A stretch of 64,000 nucleotides of DNA from Papilionanthe hookeriana x Papilionanthe teres. Taxonomy: Eukaryota; Streptophyta; Magnoliopsida; Asparagales; Orchidaceae. The first letter of the stretch is position 1. Every line of letters begins with the position of its first letter. Positions 33,369-46,457 of the stretch are shown here, piece by piece. The notes beneath the pieces were generated by a model. That model worked only from the letters and a program-made list of their open reading frames with translations. It was not told the origin of the DNA and searched no databases. The position numbers were made by a program, and so were the translations under genes. Location of the stretch: the NCBI GenBank assembly GCA_022702705.1, contig CM040430.1, positions 78,433,239 through 78,497,238 on the forward strand, written 5' to 3'.

Positions 33369-36084
33369 TGTCGGCCACTAAAAGCTTACAATTTGATTTA
33401 ATATATATGTATATTAGTTTTGAAAATAAAACTTTAAATTTTAAAAATGAGAATGGACGAATCTCATTCATTTAGTAGTTTAAGTAAACGAGCGTCATAT
33501 TGCAAGTAACGCATCTATTCCGAAGAATAGACACCCTACTTGACAATATCGCTCGATCAAATAAACCACAAAATTCATGACATCCGTTCTGGTCTGTGAA
33601 CCTTTATGTGGACCGACAAATTCCCCTATTTAATATAAAAAGAATTAAATAGGGTTTATATTACCTGGGTTCATAAAGCTCCCTATAGAGGCAAGCCCCT
33701 ATAGTCAATTACCCCTCAAATGACCAAAATCACCTGAGAGAACTCTCGATTTAGATCAGGGTTTCTATCTTCATGAATTCAAAAGGTAGGGTTTTCAACG
33801 AAGTGTGGTAGTAGAAAGTCCAATAGGTGAAAGGCGCAATGTGGAACATTTATTTTCCAGAGTCAACAAAAAGAGAGGTAGGGGATGTCACAGATCTCGA
33901 GGAGAACCTCGATGACTTCCCGGACTATCCTAATGTTGGGCTTTAAATTTTGGAAGTGAATTTATTTAAGTTTCAATCCTGCCAATTAATTATAGGAATT
34001 ACATTTACATAATCACCTGATTATGTAAAAGACCTGGAAAGTAAGAGGATTTACGCCGTATCGAACTACGACCTCAGATTCCTAAGCGAGTTAGGGCTTA
34101 TATCGCATAGCAAGGCTATGCAAAGGCCTAAAAGAACAAGTGAGGATTTATGTCGCATTAGGCGGACTACCTCGAAGTCCTATGGCTTGTTATTTATTTA
34201 TAATAAAAGAGAGTTGCTGTTGAAGATCCACTGTTTGCACTCTTGAACTTGTCCTTCCGCATCCTTGATTGTGCTTCCCTCGGTGTATTGCATCAGCTGC
34301 TTTGTTGTTGTAGAGGTTCAGTTTTAGAAGGTGAAAATCAGGAGATGAGAGAAGTGTTTTGGTTTAGAAAGTCTTAGAATCCAAATATTTTAGTGTTTTA
34401 ATTAAAACAAATCTTAAAGTTGATTAAACAGAACCGATTAAGGTCTCACGGTTCGTCATCATCCCGGCACTGTTATTTTCATCGGATTCACTTAGTTTAG
34501 ATGAATTTGCTAAACTCAACTGAATGAGTTCCACACTTTCATTTAGACCGTGGGAAATCTCGTTAGCAACACGTGGGTTACATCATCCGAGGTATTCCCG
34601 ATCATCCAATGAGACGTTTTAATTTAGTTGCAGTTGTAAGTTTTGTTTTGTTTGTGATTAAAATTTGAGTTGTTTTATATTTTGAAATATTGTGAGGTAA
34701 TTTATTTCATCCCAAGCATTTGTATATTTGCAGTAATGTAAAGTATGTAAGCCAAACTAAACATGTATATGTACTAAAAAAGAAAAGGTAAAGCAGGAAG
34801 CTTTCCCAAACAGGTATGTAAGCAAGCATGTATATGTGTGAAAGTAAAGAAGGTCTGTATGTACTGAAAAGAAAAGTAAGAAAACCAAGCGCATGTACTA
34901 AAGTAAAGCACGAAAGGCCTGACAAATAAGTGTGTATATGTGACGCAGTGTATGCATGGAAGACTAAGTGTAAAACATGTATAGTAGACTAAAAGGAATC
35001 AAAAGAAAACAAAAAAAAATAAAAAAATAAAAAAGTCTAAAGAGGTAACGTCTCGTAGGACATCCAGGAAAAACAAATCCATAAAGAAAAGTCCATGGGA
35101 GATTCGTAGAAAACAAATATGTAAAAAGAAACCTGTAGCAAATCCGAAGAAAACAACGTAAGAAAAACCACAGAAAATAAAGGACTACAAGTCCAAAAAA
35201 GGACCGTAAGTGCGATGGCGCAAGGGACTCAGAGCTGTGCTATATGTCCCACCTTAGGTACTAACTACTAGACCGACTTTCTGCAGAAGGCAGCCCTAAC
35301 CCGACTCGAGTAGCCAACCATGGACCTTTGTAAGTTTTCACGCATTTCAATTTGGATTTGAATGCAGGTAAAAAGCAGTAGGTAAGTAGGCCTTTTTTTG
35401 TGGTGGAGGTGATTTTTTTGTATTTTTCAAATATATGTATTTTTTGTATTAAAAATATTTCGATCCACGGGTTGACTACCCTAATTAGACTAGGACTGCT
35501 AACATTTTTAGATAGTCGACGGTTGAAACCCCAAGGACGGGTGAATAGCGTCGTGAGTTCCTGCTCTACCCTCTCCAGGGTCTCTGAGTAAGGAGGCACT
35601 AATCTAGAGTTCTCTTGTATCCCTCCTCTATGCAATCTCATCGTTGTCCCACCACCGCACTTACAGCCTTGCTTGATGGCCCCACATATAGCAGAAAGCT
35701 ATACATGTGTATTTATGTGTCCTGCATAAGCACGTGAATTGAGCCAAGAAACAAGGTGAAAAACAAAGGACAGGGGGTCAAGGAAAAGAAAGAGAAGAAG
35801 ACAATCCACCTAACGCAATTGTTGGAAAAGAGGTGGGTTGCCTCTCAAAGTCAAAATTGAAACACATGTCAAAGCGACAAAAGCTTCTCCCAACATGGTG
35901 CAGAGAGCTGACGGTAAGACGTGTGACACAAATAGACTAAACCCCTCCATCATGGTGCAAGGGGTAAGGGAGTCGAACCTCTCCAGCATGGTGCAAGAGG
36001 TTATCGTATAAAGCGTGTAGAGTAACAAAGTAGAGTAGTAAAGTCATTTGAAGAAATTTGAAGGGTGTAGCAATATGGCAAAAA

Positions 36085-36310
36085 AGTATAACACGTGAGG
36101 TAGTGTAGTGTATTGAAGTAATGTAGGAATGTAGTGTAACATGTAGAGTGAGGTAAGATGTGTAATAATGTAACATGTAGGGTGATATAATGTGATGTAA
36201 TGATGTAGTAATGTAGTGTAATCATGTAGGATAATGTAATGTGAGATGGTGATGTAGTGTAGCATGTAAGGTAATTTAAAGTGGGGTAGTGATGTAATGT
36301 GTAAAAATGT
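36085..36310. repeat. Degenerate short tandem repeat (GTAATGTAGTGTAAC-like)
   Basis: Overlapping imperfect repeats of TGTAATGTAG-type words inside the solo LTR. Open frames across it on the minus strand are repeat artefacts. Confidence 0.7.
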
Positions 36311-38879
36311 GAATATAAGTCCCTTCACCAAAATGCAAGAGGCAACCTTAGAGCTTCGTGAAACCAAAACCAAAAGTAAAGGGGGCAACATACCCAAAAA
36401 AGGAATGAAAAGAGTCCAATCCTATTTAGAGAAAATTTCGGCAGCATAACGGCAGGAAAATCAAATTTTCACACCTGCAATTCAACCAAAAAAGGTGCAC
36501 CAAGCATGTATATATATGTAACGACATCCACATTTGCCATCATTTCCCAAGCATTCTATAATTTTAACATCCAACATGCATATGTGACAACATCCCAAGC
36601 ATTTAAAGTAAGTAAAGGAATGTAAAGAAGAAAGGATTTCTCACCAATATATGAAATTAAGAGCAAACAAGCATATTAAGTATGTAGAAGAGTGTGAAGA
36701 GGAAAGAACTTCCCATCAACATATGCAATTTAAGGCAACCAAACATGCTAAACATATTGGAACCCTTTCCTCGATGTGCTAAGCAATGCCACTTCTCCTC
36801 TCTTTTCTTTTCTTTTTTTTTTTACTTAAAAAAGCAACTCGTTTGATACTCAACCTTGCAAGCTCAACATAGGGGCAACAAGTATATGTCCAAGAACAAT
36901 CCCAAAATGACATACAAATGCAGATTTTCACTTTAAGGGCAGCATAGGGATGGTTTAAACCAACCTAAAACAAGTATAAAGTGCAGATTTTGCATTCATT
37001 CAAGCATAAAGTTGATACAAAACAATTTCGCATAAATATATAGATGCAAGTTTTTAGTTTGGACAAGCATAGGAATTATTTAAACCCATCCTAAGCAAGT
37101 ACGAAAGTGCAGATTTCTCATTTGAAGCATGCTTAGGAGTAGTTTAGCTCAACTCCACAAAACTATAGCAGTGTAAATTCTTCATTTTTTTGCAAGTATA
37201 GATTGATAAAGCCCCTTTTTGTGCATGAGATGAATTGGAGAGTATGCAAAAAAAAAACAAAGCCAATGTGTTATGCATATGAAAGGCTAAAGAAATATGT
37301 AAGAAATAAACACATATAACATTTTCCATGAGTGTTTCAAGTAGTGCCACTCCCAAATCCGAAAATTGCAAGATTTTCACTAAGTATTTTTATGCTTCCG
37401 AATGTGAAGTTTCAAGGCTCAAAATATGTTTAAAAAGGCCAAGCACATGAACTCTTTCAAATATTCCTTATTGAACATAAAGAGACATGAGCAAAATAGC
37501 TAGTAAATGCCACATAAAGTTCACCTCTTCACAATCCTTATTTCCCAACTTACTATAAAGGCCGCATGCATTTGGTGCCTTTTCCATGCAACAATTAGCA
37601 AGATAGCATATGATGAAAGTAAAGTAAAGAGAAGGAGTATCGTGAATTACTAGTCATATTCCTTCATCAAGAAACAAGAAAATTCCTTAAAAGGAGCAAG
37701 ATACATGTAACAAAGTAAGTTTACCCTTTCTAACACATCTCTTTGAACATAAAGAGGCATAAATTTGCTAAGACATGTTATGTAAGGCTATCATTTCAAG
37801 ATTTGATGTAAAGAAGTGTAAATCATGTCCTTATCTAAAAAATCCACCATAAGCTTCAAAGAGGACTTACCATGTGAAGGCTACTCCAAAAACATCACAT
37901 AAACTCCAATGCATATGAGAATCTCTAAATTTTTTTTTTTTTTTTGCATATAGAGAAAATGCTCCAAGTGTATGTAAATTTACTAAGCCTTTAACAAGTA
38001 AAGATAAATTTCCAAATGTATGTGTGAATTGCTAAGTCATAGCATGCGAAAAGAGAGCCCCAAGCATATGTAAATTTGCTAAGCCTTTGACATAGATAGG
38101 AATCCATCCTTTTAAGCATGTATGTGCTCATGAAAACCCAAATTTTGACATGTGAGAGTGAGCCTAAAATGGAAACCCAAGTTCCAAAATTCACACATGT
38201 AAAGGCAAGCTTTAGATATAAGCATAAAATCCTAAGCCTAAGCATGTAACTTTGGCCATAAAATCCCACATAAGCCCCATATTTTACATGTAAGAAACTT
38301 CACAAATTTCAGATTTTTTTGCTATGCAAGAGTGACTTTCAATACACATGTAAAAACTCCTAAGTTTAAGCATAAGTAAAATGGCCATAAGAGCATAGAT
38401 TCAAAGCCCTTCACATGTAAGAAAAAAATTTAGACCTTTGCTATGTGGGAAATTCATATGATTCAAGCATGAAATCTAAATATCACCATGAAATCCACCA
38501 TCATAAAGCAATTAAAAGTGAAATCATGAGAGGGGAAACCTCTCCCAAATGCTTAAAACAAAACATCCAAACTTTAGGGAAATTAAAGAGGATGGAGATG
38601 CATAGCCCTAAAAATGTAAATCCATACCTAAGCCTTGGATTAGAGCAAAACAAATGGCAGCACTTCCCCTTGCTTTGTGATTTTCGGCCAACACAAAAAA
38701 CCAAGAAAAAAAGGCCCCTTTGTAGCCATAAGAAGAGGAAGAAGAAGCCCCAAAATCCCCCATGGGTAATACCCAAAGGTCTAAGGCAAGTGAAAGCTTT
38801 TACCCACCTTTGAGATGATGGAAATGAAAAAAAAGGCCAAGGGGAAGTGACCACCCATGGAGAAGTGATAGGCGAGGGG

Positions 38880-38896
38880 AGGGGGGGGGGGGGGGT
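38880..38896. repeat. Poly-G run in the solo LTR
   Basis: A near-continuous G run followed by TGGGCTGCC. A second run of about 10 G lies at 39054-39063. Both are in the GC-rich part of the LTR, near 38.9-39.1 kb. Confidence 0.8.
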
Positions 38897-40502
38897 GGGC
38901 TGCCATAGATGTGATATGAAGCCAGAGATGCTCACATGGCAGAGATTGCTTGGGGAAGAAGAAGCTACCTCTCACCTGGGCGCATGGAGGAGATTCGGCC
39001 ACGGAGGATTCGCGAAAAAGGCAAGGGGAGGAAGAAGAATCGCGAACTTAGAGAGGGGGGGGGGCGGCGGCTAGGGCTGAAATTAGGGATTTTAAGATTT
39101 GGGTGGCAAAAATGTAATTCTTTTTTAATTGAAATCGCGTCGATTTCGAGTCGATTTCATCGTACATCAAAGTATAGCAAATTATATATGCTTTCTAAGT
39201 AATTACGACATTACGGACGCAACGGCGCAGTCCGTTTGGCAATCCGATGTCATTTGGGCAACCTCGTCGTCAAAACAAGTAAAGAAAATGGTCAAATTTG
39301 GGGATCTTGCGATTAAATTGGATTTGGTTGAATTTTAAGGTGGACTTGGTGGCGATCGAATGTTGCATTTAGTTTAGGGTGATGTGTCGAGACGTTTAAA
39401 ATTCAAATCGGGAAGAAATTGGCTAACGTTGGGTCAAATTGGGTCAAACCGGAGCCTAGGTCGGACTTAGGTCGAAATTGGGGCTTTTGATTAAATTGGC
39501 CTAAAATGATATAATTAAGCTATTGTGTAGTTGGAGAAAAAGATGTTTGGAATATTTTGGAGATTCTGGGAAATTTTGGAAATTTTTCAAATTTCTTGAA
39601 TTTTTGGCTATGTAGGGGCATTTTGGGGAAATTTTGGGAAAGTGCTGAAATAGCAAATCAATGGCACAAAGCAGTGTAAAATGGAATTTGGAATTGAATG
39701 ACAGTGTCCAGGAACGTTTCTGACCACTGTGGAGGGTTTGTGGGGCCCGGAATGTCGTTCAAGTAGTGACTACTTAAGCCGCAAGGGGTCCGCTTGTAGC
39801 TCAAAAGTATGTCATGTTTAAAGTCAAACTTCTCAGCTCGACGAGAGGAACGCTCCTGAATAGTTTTTGGGAACCCCAGGTGACTGTGAAATCTTGGGTT
39901 TTGGGCCCCTTTCCAAGGGCAAACTGGTAATTTCGGGGTAAAAATGAAATTTTGGGAAAAGCAAGGTATCATCAGACCATGAAGAACGGAATCATTCTAG
40001 ATGGGCTACGAGCTAAGGAAAGCCTCTTTTGGTCCTCTATGTGGTGATTTTAGCTCTTTTAGCCACAGACTTAAGGCTAGTGGGACCACACACATGAGTT
40101 TCCAAAGAGTCCGAAGATCGCAGTAAAATATATTCGATTCAGGATGTGAATGTAGAATGTAATGTGTAAATGTGAATGTCAGTGTAAATGTAAGTGTGAA
40201 AGTGTAAGTGGAAAGTGTAAGTGTGTGATACGGGCTCCCCAGACCTCACTCAGGGTAAATCTTAAGGTTAGACCACCTATAGGAGACTTCTCCTAGGCTT
40301 CCTTATGCTTGCCTTATCCTACCAAAAGGTGGAGGTTAGGCCTCAATCATATGAAAACTCCTAGTGAAGCTAAAAAAGGTTTGAATTTCTATGGGGAGGG
40401 TTTCATGACTAGTCTTCTAAGAAAGTCACCAGGAGAGTCCTACTGCTAGACCCTAGGCTATTCTAAAGAGAGACAAGACCTCAACCAAAAGTGAGGTCAA
40501 CA

Positions 40503-40565
40503 TTGCATTGAATTTTGGACTTTACAAAAATCATTATAAATATATATAAATTTGGGTTCATAAGT
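40503..40565 (+). repeat. Athila LTR fragment end, right of the solo LTR
   Basis: Begins with the second TSD copy TTGCA and continues through TATATATAAATTTGGGTTCA, which resembles the reverse complement of the Athila-3 LTR end (about 29960-29995). It is short and decayed. Confidence 0.45.
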
Positions 40566-41366
40566 TATTGCAATATAAAAAGTTCGCATCAACGACGGAC
40601 TGCAAGTCAACATTCAAAAGTGTAAAGGTCTCGCTGGCACCATCACCGTTGCTCCAAAGTCAAAAACTAGTCAAAGAAATGTCATTGTATCTCAGAGTCA
40701 ATCCGAAAGCAGTCAATTCAGTGTTGGTCAAAGAAGAAGTGGGAAAACAATTTCCAGTGTATTACACCAGATGGTTCTCTGAGGCACAAAAACTTGGTAC
40801 CCAATTATGGAAAAACTAACATTTGCATTAATTATTTCTTCTCATAGTGCTCGAGCCTCGCTTCCAAAATCACTCGGTAGATTTTCAGTGATCACCCCTT
40901 GAAGTTTGTGCTCACTCAGCTGGAGCATTCGGGTTTGTTGTTAAAATGGGCAGTGGAACTCACTGAATATGACATCTAGTTTTCCCCTCATATGGCTATC
41001 AAACCATAGACAATCACTAATTTTATGGAAGACTTCTCCGAGGCCAAAAAACAAGATGACAAAAGTCTCTACAGCAATAGAATATGGGTGTTACAAGTTG
41101 ATGGAGCTTCTAAAAAGACCACTGCTGATTTGGGACTAACTCTAAGCAGCGTGGCTAAAGAGCATGTCTACTGGTCTTTTGCTGTAGAGTTTGAAATTTC
41201 AAATAACCAGGTAGAGTATGAAGTGCTAATTCTTGAGGTTCACTGGGCTTACGAAATAGGCACTCAGGATCTGCTGGTAAAGTCAGACTCCCAGATGGTG
41301 GTCAATCAAGTTAACAGAGAATTTGAGGCATGGGATGAGCTATTGGCTAAGTACCTGGTAAACTAA
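40566..41366 (+). pseudogene. Tat-3 reverse transcriptase tail and RNase H domains
   Basis: The first part shows SLYLRVNPKAVNSVLVKEE and FPVYYTR, the end of RT and start of the first RNase H. After shifts, KWAVELTEYDI and IKPxTITNFMEDFSE link to a second RNase H with VLQVDGASKKTTADLGLTL, NNQVEYEVLILE and KSDSQMVVNQVNREFEA. A second RNase H of this type is typical of the Tat lineage. Stops and shifts make it non-functional. Confidence 0.85.
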
Positions 41367-42141
41367 AGAAAAGAAAACAAGATATTCAAAAACTTCTAGA
41401 TTGAGCACATGGTTCACAAGGAAAATCATGTCACTAATATTCTATCAACACATAGGATCAAGTGGGACGCCACAAAAGCTCACTCAAATAGCAATCCATA
41501 AACCAAAAGTGATGGAAGTCTCAGAAGGAGGACCTAAAAGATGGATGGATCCATAAATGAGAAAGGTATCAAATGATGTAATGGACCTAAGATGCTTCAA
41601 AACCATGGCTTCATTGTATTTGAAGGGAATCTCTTCTGGTGATTAGTAACCTCAGTATACATGAGGTGCTGAAGGGAAGACAGAGTTAAAGATGTTCTTA
41701 GGGTGTTGCACTCTATAATAGGTGGGAGTCACTCTGTAGGAAAATTGTTAGCTTATTAGGAGCAAAGGCGGGATTAATTTTGGGCCACGCTCCTCAGAAA
41801 GGTGAAAGAAATCTCTAAGAAATGTGAGTAATGTTAGAAGTATGAATGTCTACATCATCAACCTGCTCGCAAGCTTCAATCGATTTCAAGCCCATGACCG
41901 TTCTCCACTTAAGGATTGGATATCCTAGGTCCTTTTCCCTCATCTAATGTTCATCATTAGTTTCCCTTAGTAGTAGTTGATTACTTTTCTAAATGGATCA
42001 AAGCTAGACTACTCACTCAGATCATCGTTGAAGTGGTATGAAACTTCATTTAGAAAGATCTATGCAAATACAGACTGCCACTAGTTGTCATCACTAACAA
42101 TGAGATACAATTATTGGATCAACGCATGAAAGATTATTGTT
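41367..42141 (+). pseudogene. Tat-3 integrase, N-terminal part
   Basis: Heavily decayed. Recognisable are a DILGPFPSSN-like block with the first catalytic Asp, VVVDYFSKWIKA, and YRLPLVVITNNEIQLLDQRM, where the second catalytic Asp is Asn. The frame is interrupted by Athila-2 three residues after RMKDYC. Confidence 0.75.
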
Positions 42142-44039
42142 TGACACACCTAAAATATATAGTATTTTTATGCACATTTTTATACCTATTTTTAATGATA
42201 TTGCACTTTAATGAAAGGTATTTTGTGTTTTTCTTGCAGGTATGATGAAAATGGATGGTCATGATGAAAGGAGCAAAATTGGATCAAATTTGGAGCAAAA
42301 AAATGAAAAATTAAAAATTTTGGAACTGGCGGCTAAGCTCCGCTGGGCCGGCGCTTAGCCACCACAGTTAAAAATCGAGATTAAACTGAATTTAGCACCA
42401 TTTTCAAAGGGGATGGGATGCAACTCTTGGTGGTAACTTCCATAACTTCCTTTGGGCGGCAAGTTTGAATGAAGGGATGCATTCTTTGGTAGATACATTG
42501 AATATGGACACATTTTGAAGAGACACCAAGGCACCTTTTGGTTTAATATTTAAAGAAAGTCTTAGGAAAGATTAGGGGGCTCTTCCTTTGCATTTTGAAG
42601 GGTTCTTTCTTTCTTTCTTGGGCTCTTCCTTTGCATTTTGAAGGGTTCTTTCTTTCTTTCTTTTGCTCTTCCACTTTCATTTTAAAGAGAGTTTTTACGG
42701 TATTTTACTTTAATTTTGTCAGAATTTTTATTAAGAGTAGGAGTAGCGAGTAGAAAGGAGAAAAGGGTCAGAGTGAAGTCTTCTTCTTCCCACTTCTTTT
42801 CTTTCTTTTAGTTTAGTTTCTATTAAAGTCTGAAGTTTATTCTGAGTCATCAGAGTTGGGAGATCCGCTCTGAGGAGTAGTTTAGTGAAGAGTTAAAGTT
42901 TCAGAGGAACTTCCTAAGTCTTGTAGAGAGAATTTTCAGATAAGTGTTTACTTTTGTTCTTACATTTATTTTTTTAATTAATATTTGTTTTTGTTTGTTG
43001 TTTTTCTCCTGATTTTTAATTTTAAATTAATGTGTTTTTGTATTTTCTCAATGCATTCTGAGTAGTTTACTTTATCTTTTTCTTTTCTTAAATGGAGAAG
43101 TAATTAGTTTATGAAGAATTGTTGTGAAAAGTATAAGTGTTTAAAGTTGGAAGAAGTTGTGAAGATTGATTCTGAAAACTTTGTTTACTTCTTAATTTTG
43201 CCTGTTAAGTTGTAGAATTTCTTGAGATTATGTAAGATCCAATGCGGTATTGTCTCATAAAAGTTAGTAAGAATCACATGCAATAATATGGGTGAGAATT
43301 GTAGTCCATATAATTGAATGTAATATTAGAAGATATTTTTATGGAAGGGAGTAAAATTAGAGGATTTTAGAGTGACAGGCTAAAACCCCTTAATTTGGTT
43401 TGAAGTTTTGAGTTTTATTATGAGAAGTTAGCCCCCAGTTAGTGGGAATCGAGGGAACTCTAGAGTGAGAGACTGGTATCTTCCCTGCCTAACCATGTTC
43501 AAAATGATAAAAATTTCTAATTAACCTATGTTCTTTGTAGAATCAAGTAAGGGTAAAGAACACATTTGCTTCTATCTGTCACAACAAATTTAAATACTTC
43601 CACAACAATATTTTAATAATTATTACTACTTCATAAAAGGAAAGAAAAAGGTATTCTAATTAATAGTGTTTTACATACAGTGTTATTAGTTATTATAATT
43701 TTAATTTCTTGCTTAACATTTTATTAAGGAAATTACAAAAGACAAATCAACTTTCAAAACTTTTCAAAATCAAGACATACTTTTCAAAAACCATTAAAAA
43801 AAGTAAAAAGATAATTTTCTGATTCCTTTAAAGATTTTCATTCTTTCCCTGGGGGTTCGATATCTCGGGGCTTAATCAGAAAGTCTTATATTACATGATA
43901 AATGATACGTATACTTGCGTAGTATCCACATTATAAATCAAAATCATCAGCATATATATATATATCTGGCGGGATCAAGTTTTTGGTGTCATTGCCAATT
44001 TTCATATCATATTTGTAAGTATAAATATCAGGTGGATCA
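42142..44039 (+). repeat. 5' LTR of Athila-2 (1898 bp)
   Basis: TGACACACC to GGTGGATCA. It contains the hairpin motif at 42328-42363, a tandem copy of a roughly 44-bp CTCTTCCTTTGCATTTTGAAG segment with CTTT repeats (42568-42665), and a terminal 62-bp extension (43978-44039) that includes a primer-binding-site-like sequence. Confidence 0.95.
42328..42363 (+). promoter_or_regulatory. LTR hairpin motif GGCGGCTAAGC...GCTTAGCCACC
   Basis: Inverted repeat with an 11-bp stem (one mismatch here, perfect in the 3' LTR at 53824-53859). The same motif type precedes the leader ORF (49731-49770) and the env-position ORF (50757-50795). Confidence 0.6.
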
Positions 44040-44065
44040 AGTTTTTGGCGCGTTGTTGGGGAAAG
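44040..44065 (+). promoter_or_regulatory. Primer binding site of Athila-2
   Basis: TTTTTGGCGCGTTGTTGGGG directly follows the 5' LTR. It resembles the Athila site TGGCGCCGTTGCCGGGGA that pairs with the 3' end of tRNA-Asp (from general knowledge), with several changes. Confidence 0.75.
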
Positions 44066-44163
44066 AAAAATAATTGCATTTTAAAGAGAATTAAGAAATT
44101 TTAAATTTTTTACTTTTATTTGTTTTTTTTAGTGTGTTGTGTTTTGTTTTGTTTTATTGTTAT

Positions 44164-45989
44164 ATGCATAGTTCAGGTTCTGAGGGACTTGTGCCTTACG
44201 ATTCTGAATTAAAAATAACTATTAGAAAAATCAAAAAAATTACAAATACAAAAAAAGATAAATATATTCAAGAAATGGCAAATCATCAAGATCAAAATAT
44301 TGGCATCCATCAAGAATTAAGACATATAAGAGATTACGTTAACCCTACAGTAGATGAACTTCGTGGTAGTATTCAAAACCCTGCTGTAGCTGCAAATTCT
44401 TTTGAGCTTAAACCTGCTATTATCCAAATGGTGTCTAATAATCAGTTTGGAGGAGCAACAACTAAAGATCTTAATTTGCATCTTGCTAATTTTCTAGAGT
44501 TGTGTGCTACTTTTAAATATGATGGTGTTTCAGATAATGCTATTAGACTTAGACTTTTTCCTTTCTCATTAAGGAATAAAGCTAAAATATGGTTACATTC
44601 GTTAGCACCTGGATCAATTTGAACTTGGGGTGAACTGTTACAAAAATTCCTTGCTAAATATTTTCCACCATCTAAGACTGCTAAGTTGAGAAATGGTATA
44701 ACATCTTTTTGTCAGTTTGAAGGGGAATCAATATATGAAGCATGGGAAAGATTTAAAGATCTCCTCAGGAAATGTCCACATCATGCGATACCAGATTGGT
44801 TAATAATTCAAACTTTTATAATGGATTAATTGGATCTCTTAGATCAATCATCGATGCTGCTGCTGGTGGATCATTAATGTCTAAACCATTTTCTGATGCT
44901 TATGCTTTAATTGAAGAAATAGCCACTAATAATTTTCATTGGCCTTCTGAAAGGTTAAATCCTAAAAAGGTAGCCAGTGTTTATGAAAATGATGCTTTTA
45001 CAATGTTAGCAAATCAAGTTGCTGTTGTATCAAGGAAGATAGACCAATTTGGGATGAATTTTTCTCAGCCAAATCTCATGATTGAAGAAAATTCATTAGG
45101 CCATATGGTTGATTCTTATTCTTCACCAGAAACTGTGAATGTTATAATCAAACCTGACAACCCATATTCCAATTATTATAACCCAGGTTGGAAGAATCAT
45201 CCAAATTTCAACTGGAATAACAATAATCAGGGTGGTGTTAATCAACAATGGGGGAACCACCAAGTAAACCCATTGGGGAATTCGAACAACCAAGGTAATA
45301 ATAATAATAGATTAACTTATCTTTCAGGTTATAACAGTGCTTCACAATTAAAGGAGAAGAAGTTATCTATGGAAGAAGTAGTATCGCATATGGGAAATCA
45401 ATTGCAAATTCAAGGAGCAACCATCAGAAATATTCAAAATCAATTGAGACAAATTATAAATGCCTTAAGTAATAGATCCCAAGGAATGCTTCCAAGTAAT
45501 ACTGAAGTGAATCCAAGAGAAAAGAATAAAGAACAAGTAAAAGTAATTCAACTGAGAAGTGGAAAAGAATTGGAAGGTAGAGTTCAAAAAGAAACTGAAG
45601 TAGAGAAAAAAGAGATTGAAAGACCTAAAGAGGATGCTCCAAAAGGTTTTGAAAGACCTATTTCTCCACCTAAGGTTGATTTAGAAAAACCACCACCTTC
45701 ATTTCCTCAGAGACTTCGTCAACAAAAGTTGGATAAGCAATTTTCAAAATTCTTGGAGATATTAAGGAAGCTTACCATTAATATTCCATTTGCTGAAGCC
45801 CTAGAACAAATGCCAAGCTATGCAAAATTTATGAAGGATATTCTTATTAAAAAGAGGAAGTTTGAAGAAAATGAGACTGTTGCACTTAGTGAGGAGTGCA
45901 GTACGATAACTCAGAAAAAGCTTCCTGAAAAACTTAAAGATCCTGGTAGTTTCACAATTCCATGTGCAATTGGAGAAAGATTCTGTTGA
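44164..45989 (+). pseudogene. Athila-2 gag
   Basis: Capsid-type structural protein. From ATG 44164 the frame includes MANHQDQ, ANSFELKPAIIQMVSNNQF, AIRLRLFPFSLRNKAKIWL and, after a TGA at 44620-44622, FLAKYFPPSKTAKLRN and EAWERFKDLLRKCPHH. A 1-nt shift near 44812 moves to a second frame with NPYSNYYNPGWKNHPNF and an Asn/Gln-rich stretch. No CCHC knuckle is seen, which is usual for Athila. The frame ends with TGA at 45987-45989, directly before the protease. Confidence 0.92.
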
Positions 45990-46457
45990 AAAGCTTTATG
46001 TGATTTGGGTGCAAGCATTAACCTTATGCCTCTATCAATATTCAAAATACTGGGACTAGGAGAAATAACCCCAACTACTATAAGTCTGCAATTAGTAGGT
46101 CGTTCGATCATATATCCTAAAGGAGTTATAGAAGATGTTTTGGTAAAAGTGGATCAATTTATTTTTCCTGTTGATTTCATTGTGTTAGATATGAAGGAAG
46201 ATAAAGAGATACCCATAATTTTGGGGAGACCTTTTCTAGCTACAGGCAGAGCCATGATAGATGTGCAAAAAGGGGAATTAACAGTGTGGGTTAATGATCA
46301 GACTGTTACATTTAATATTTCAAAATCAATGAAATATCCTACTAGAGGTAAAGAAGATGAGTTTTATAGGATGGATGTTATTGAATATTTAAGTGAATGT
46401 CATTTCAAATCAACTTATGAAGAGAAAGCTGAAAGAGAAGAATGGGAATATACGTAA
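45990..46457 (+). pseudogene. Athila-2 aspartic protease
   Basis: Directly after the gag stop and in the same frame. The active site is visible as C-D-L-G-A-S-I-N-L-M-P, and the IPIILGRPFLATGRAMIDVQ block follows. A TAA at 46455-46457 separates it from RT. In a working element gag, protease and pol would be one frame, so the stops are probably decay. Confidence 0.9.

Larger units (their letters stand above)
33369..40502 (-). repeat. Solo LTR of the AlkB-Tat family (7.1 kb)
   Basis: On + it starts TGTCGGCCAC and ends GAGGTCAACA, matching both ends of the AlkB-Tat-1 3' LTR, with no internal region. Flanks are TTGCG (33364-33368) and TTGCA (40503-40507), a 5-bp TSD with one G-to-A difference. 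Clear homology to 3829-5050 occurs at 33475-34720 and to 9900-11142 at about 39400-40502; the middle is diverged. No gene is supported inside. It probably arose by recombination between the two LTRs of a full element. Confidence 0.8.
40566..42141 (+). mobile_element. Tat-3 element, left half (RT end, dual RNase H, integrase start)
   Basis: A decayed Tat-lineage polyprotein: end of reverse transcriptase/RNase H, a second RNase H and integrase up to its second catalytic block. Athila-2 inserted at 42141, and the reading resumes at 55523 after the TSD TTGTT with the next integrase residues. No LTR of this element is recognised. Confidence 0.8.

Noticed and set aside
35261..35641. 126-codon frame in the solo LTR, minus strand
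   Set aside because: No recognised domain, no counterpart in the other LTRs, and surrounding DNA is LTR.
35937..36397. His/Tyr/Leu-rich frames at 36 kb
   Set aside because: Translation of the degenerate GTAATGTAG repeat.
38445..39202. Frames near 38.4-39.2 kb, including Pro-rich and Gly-rich ones
   Set aside because: They overlap on both strands around poly-G runs in the solo LTR and show no domain.
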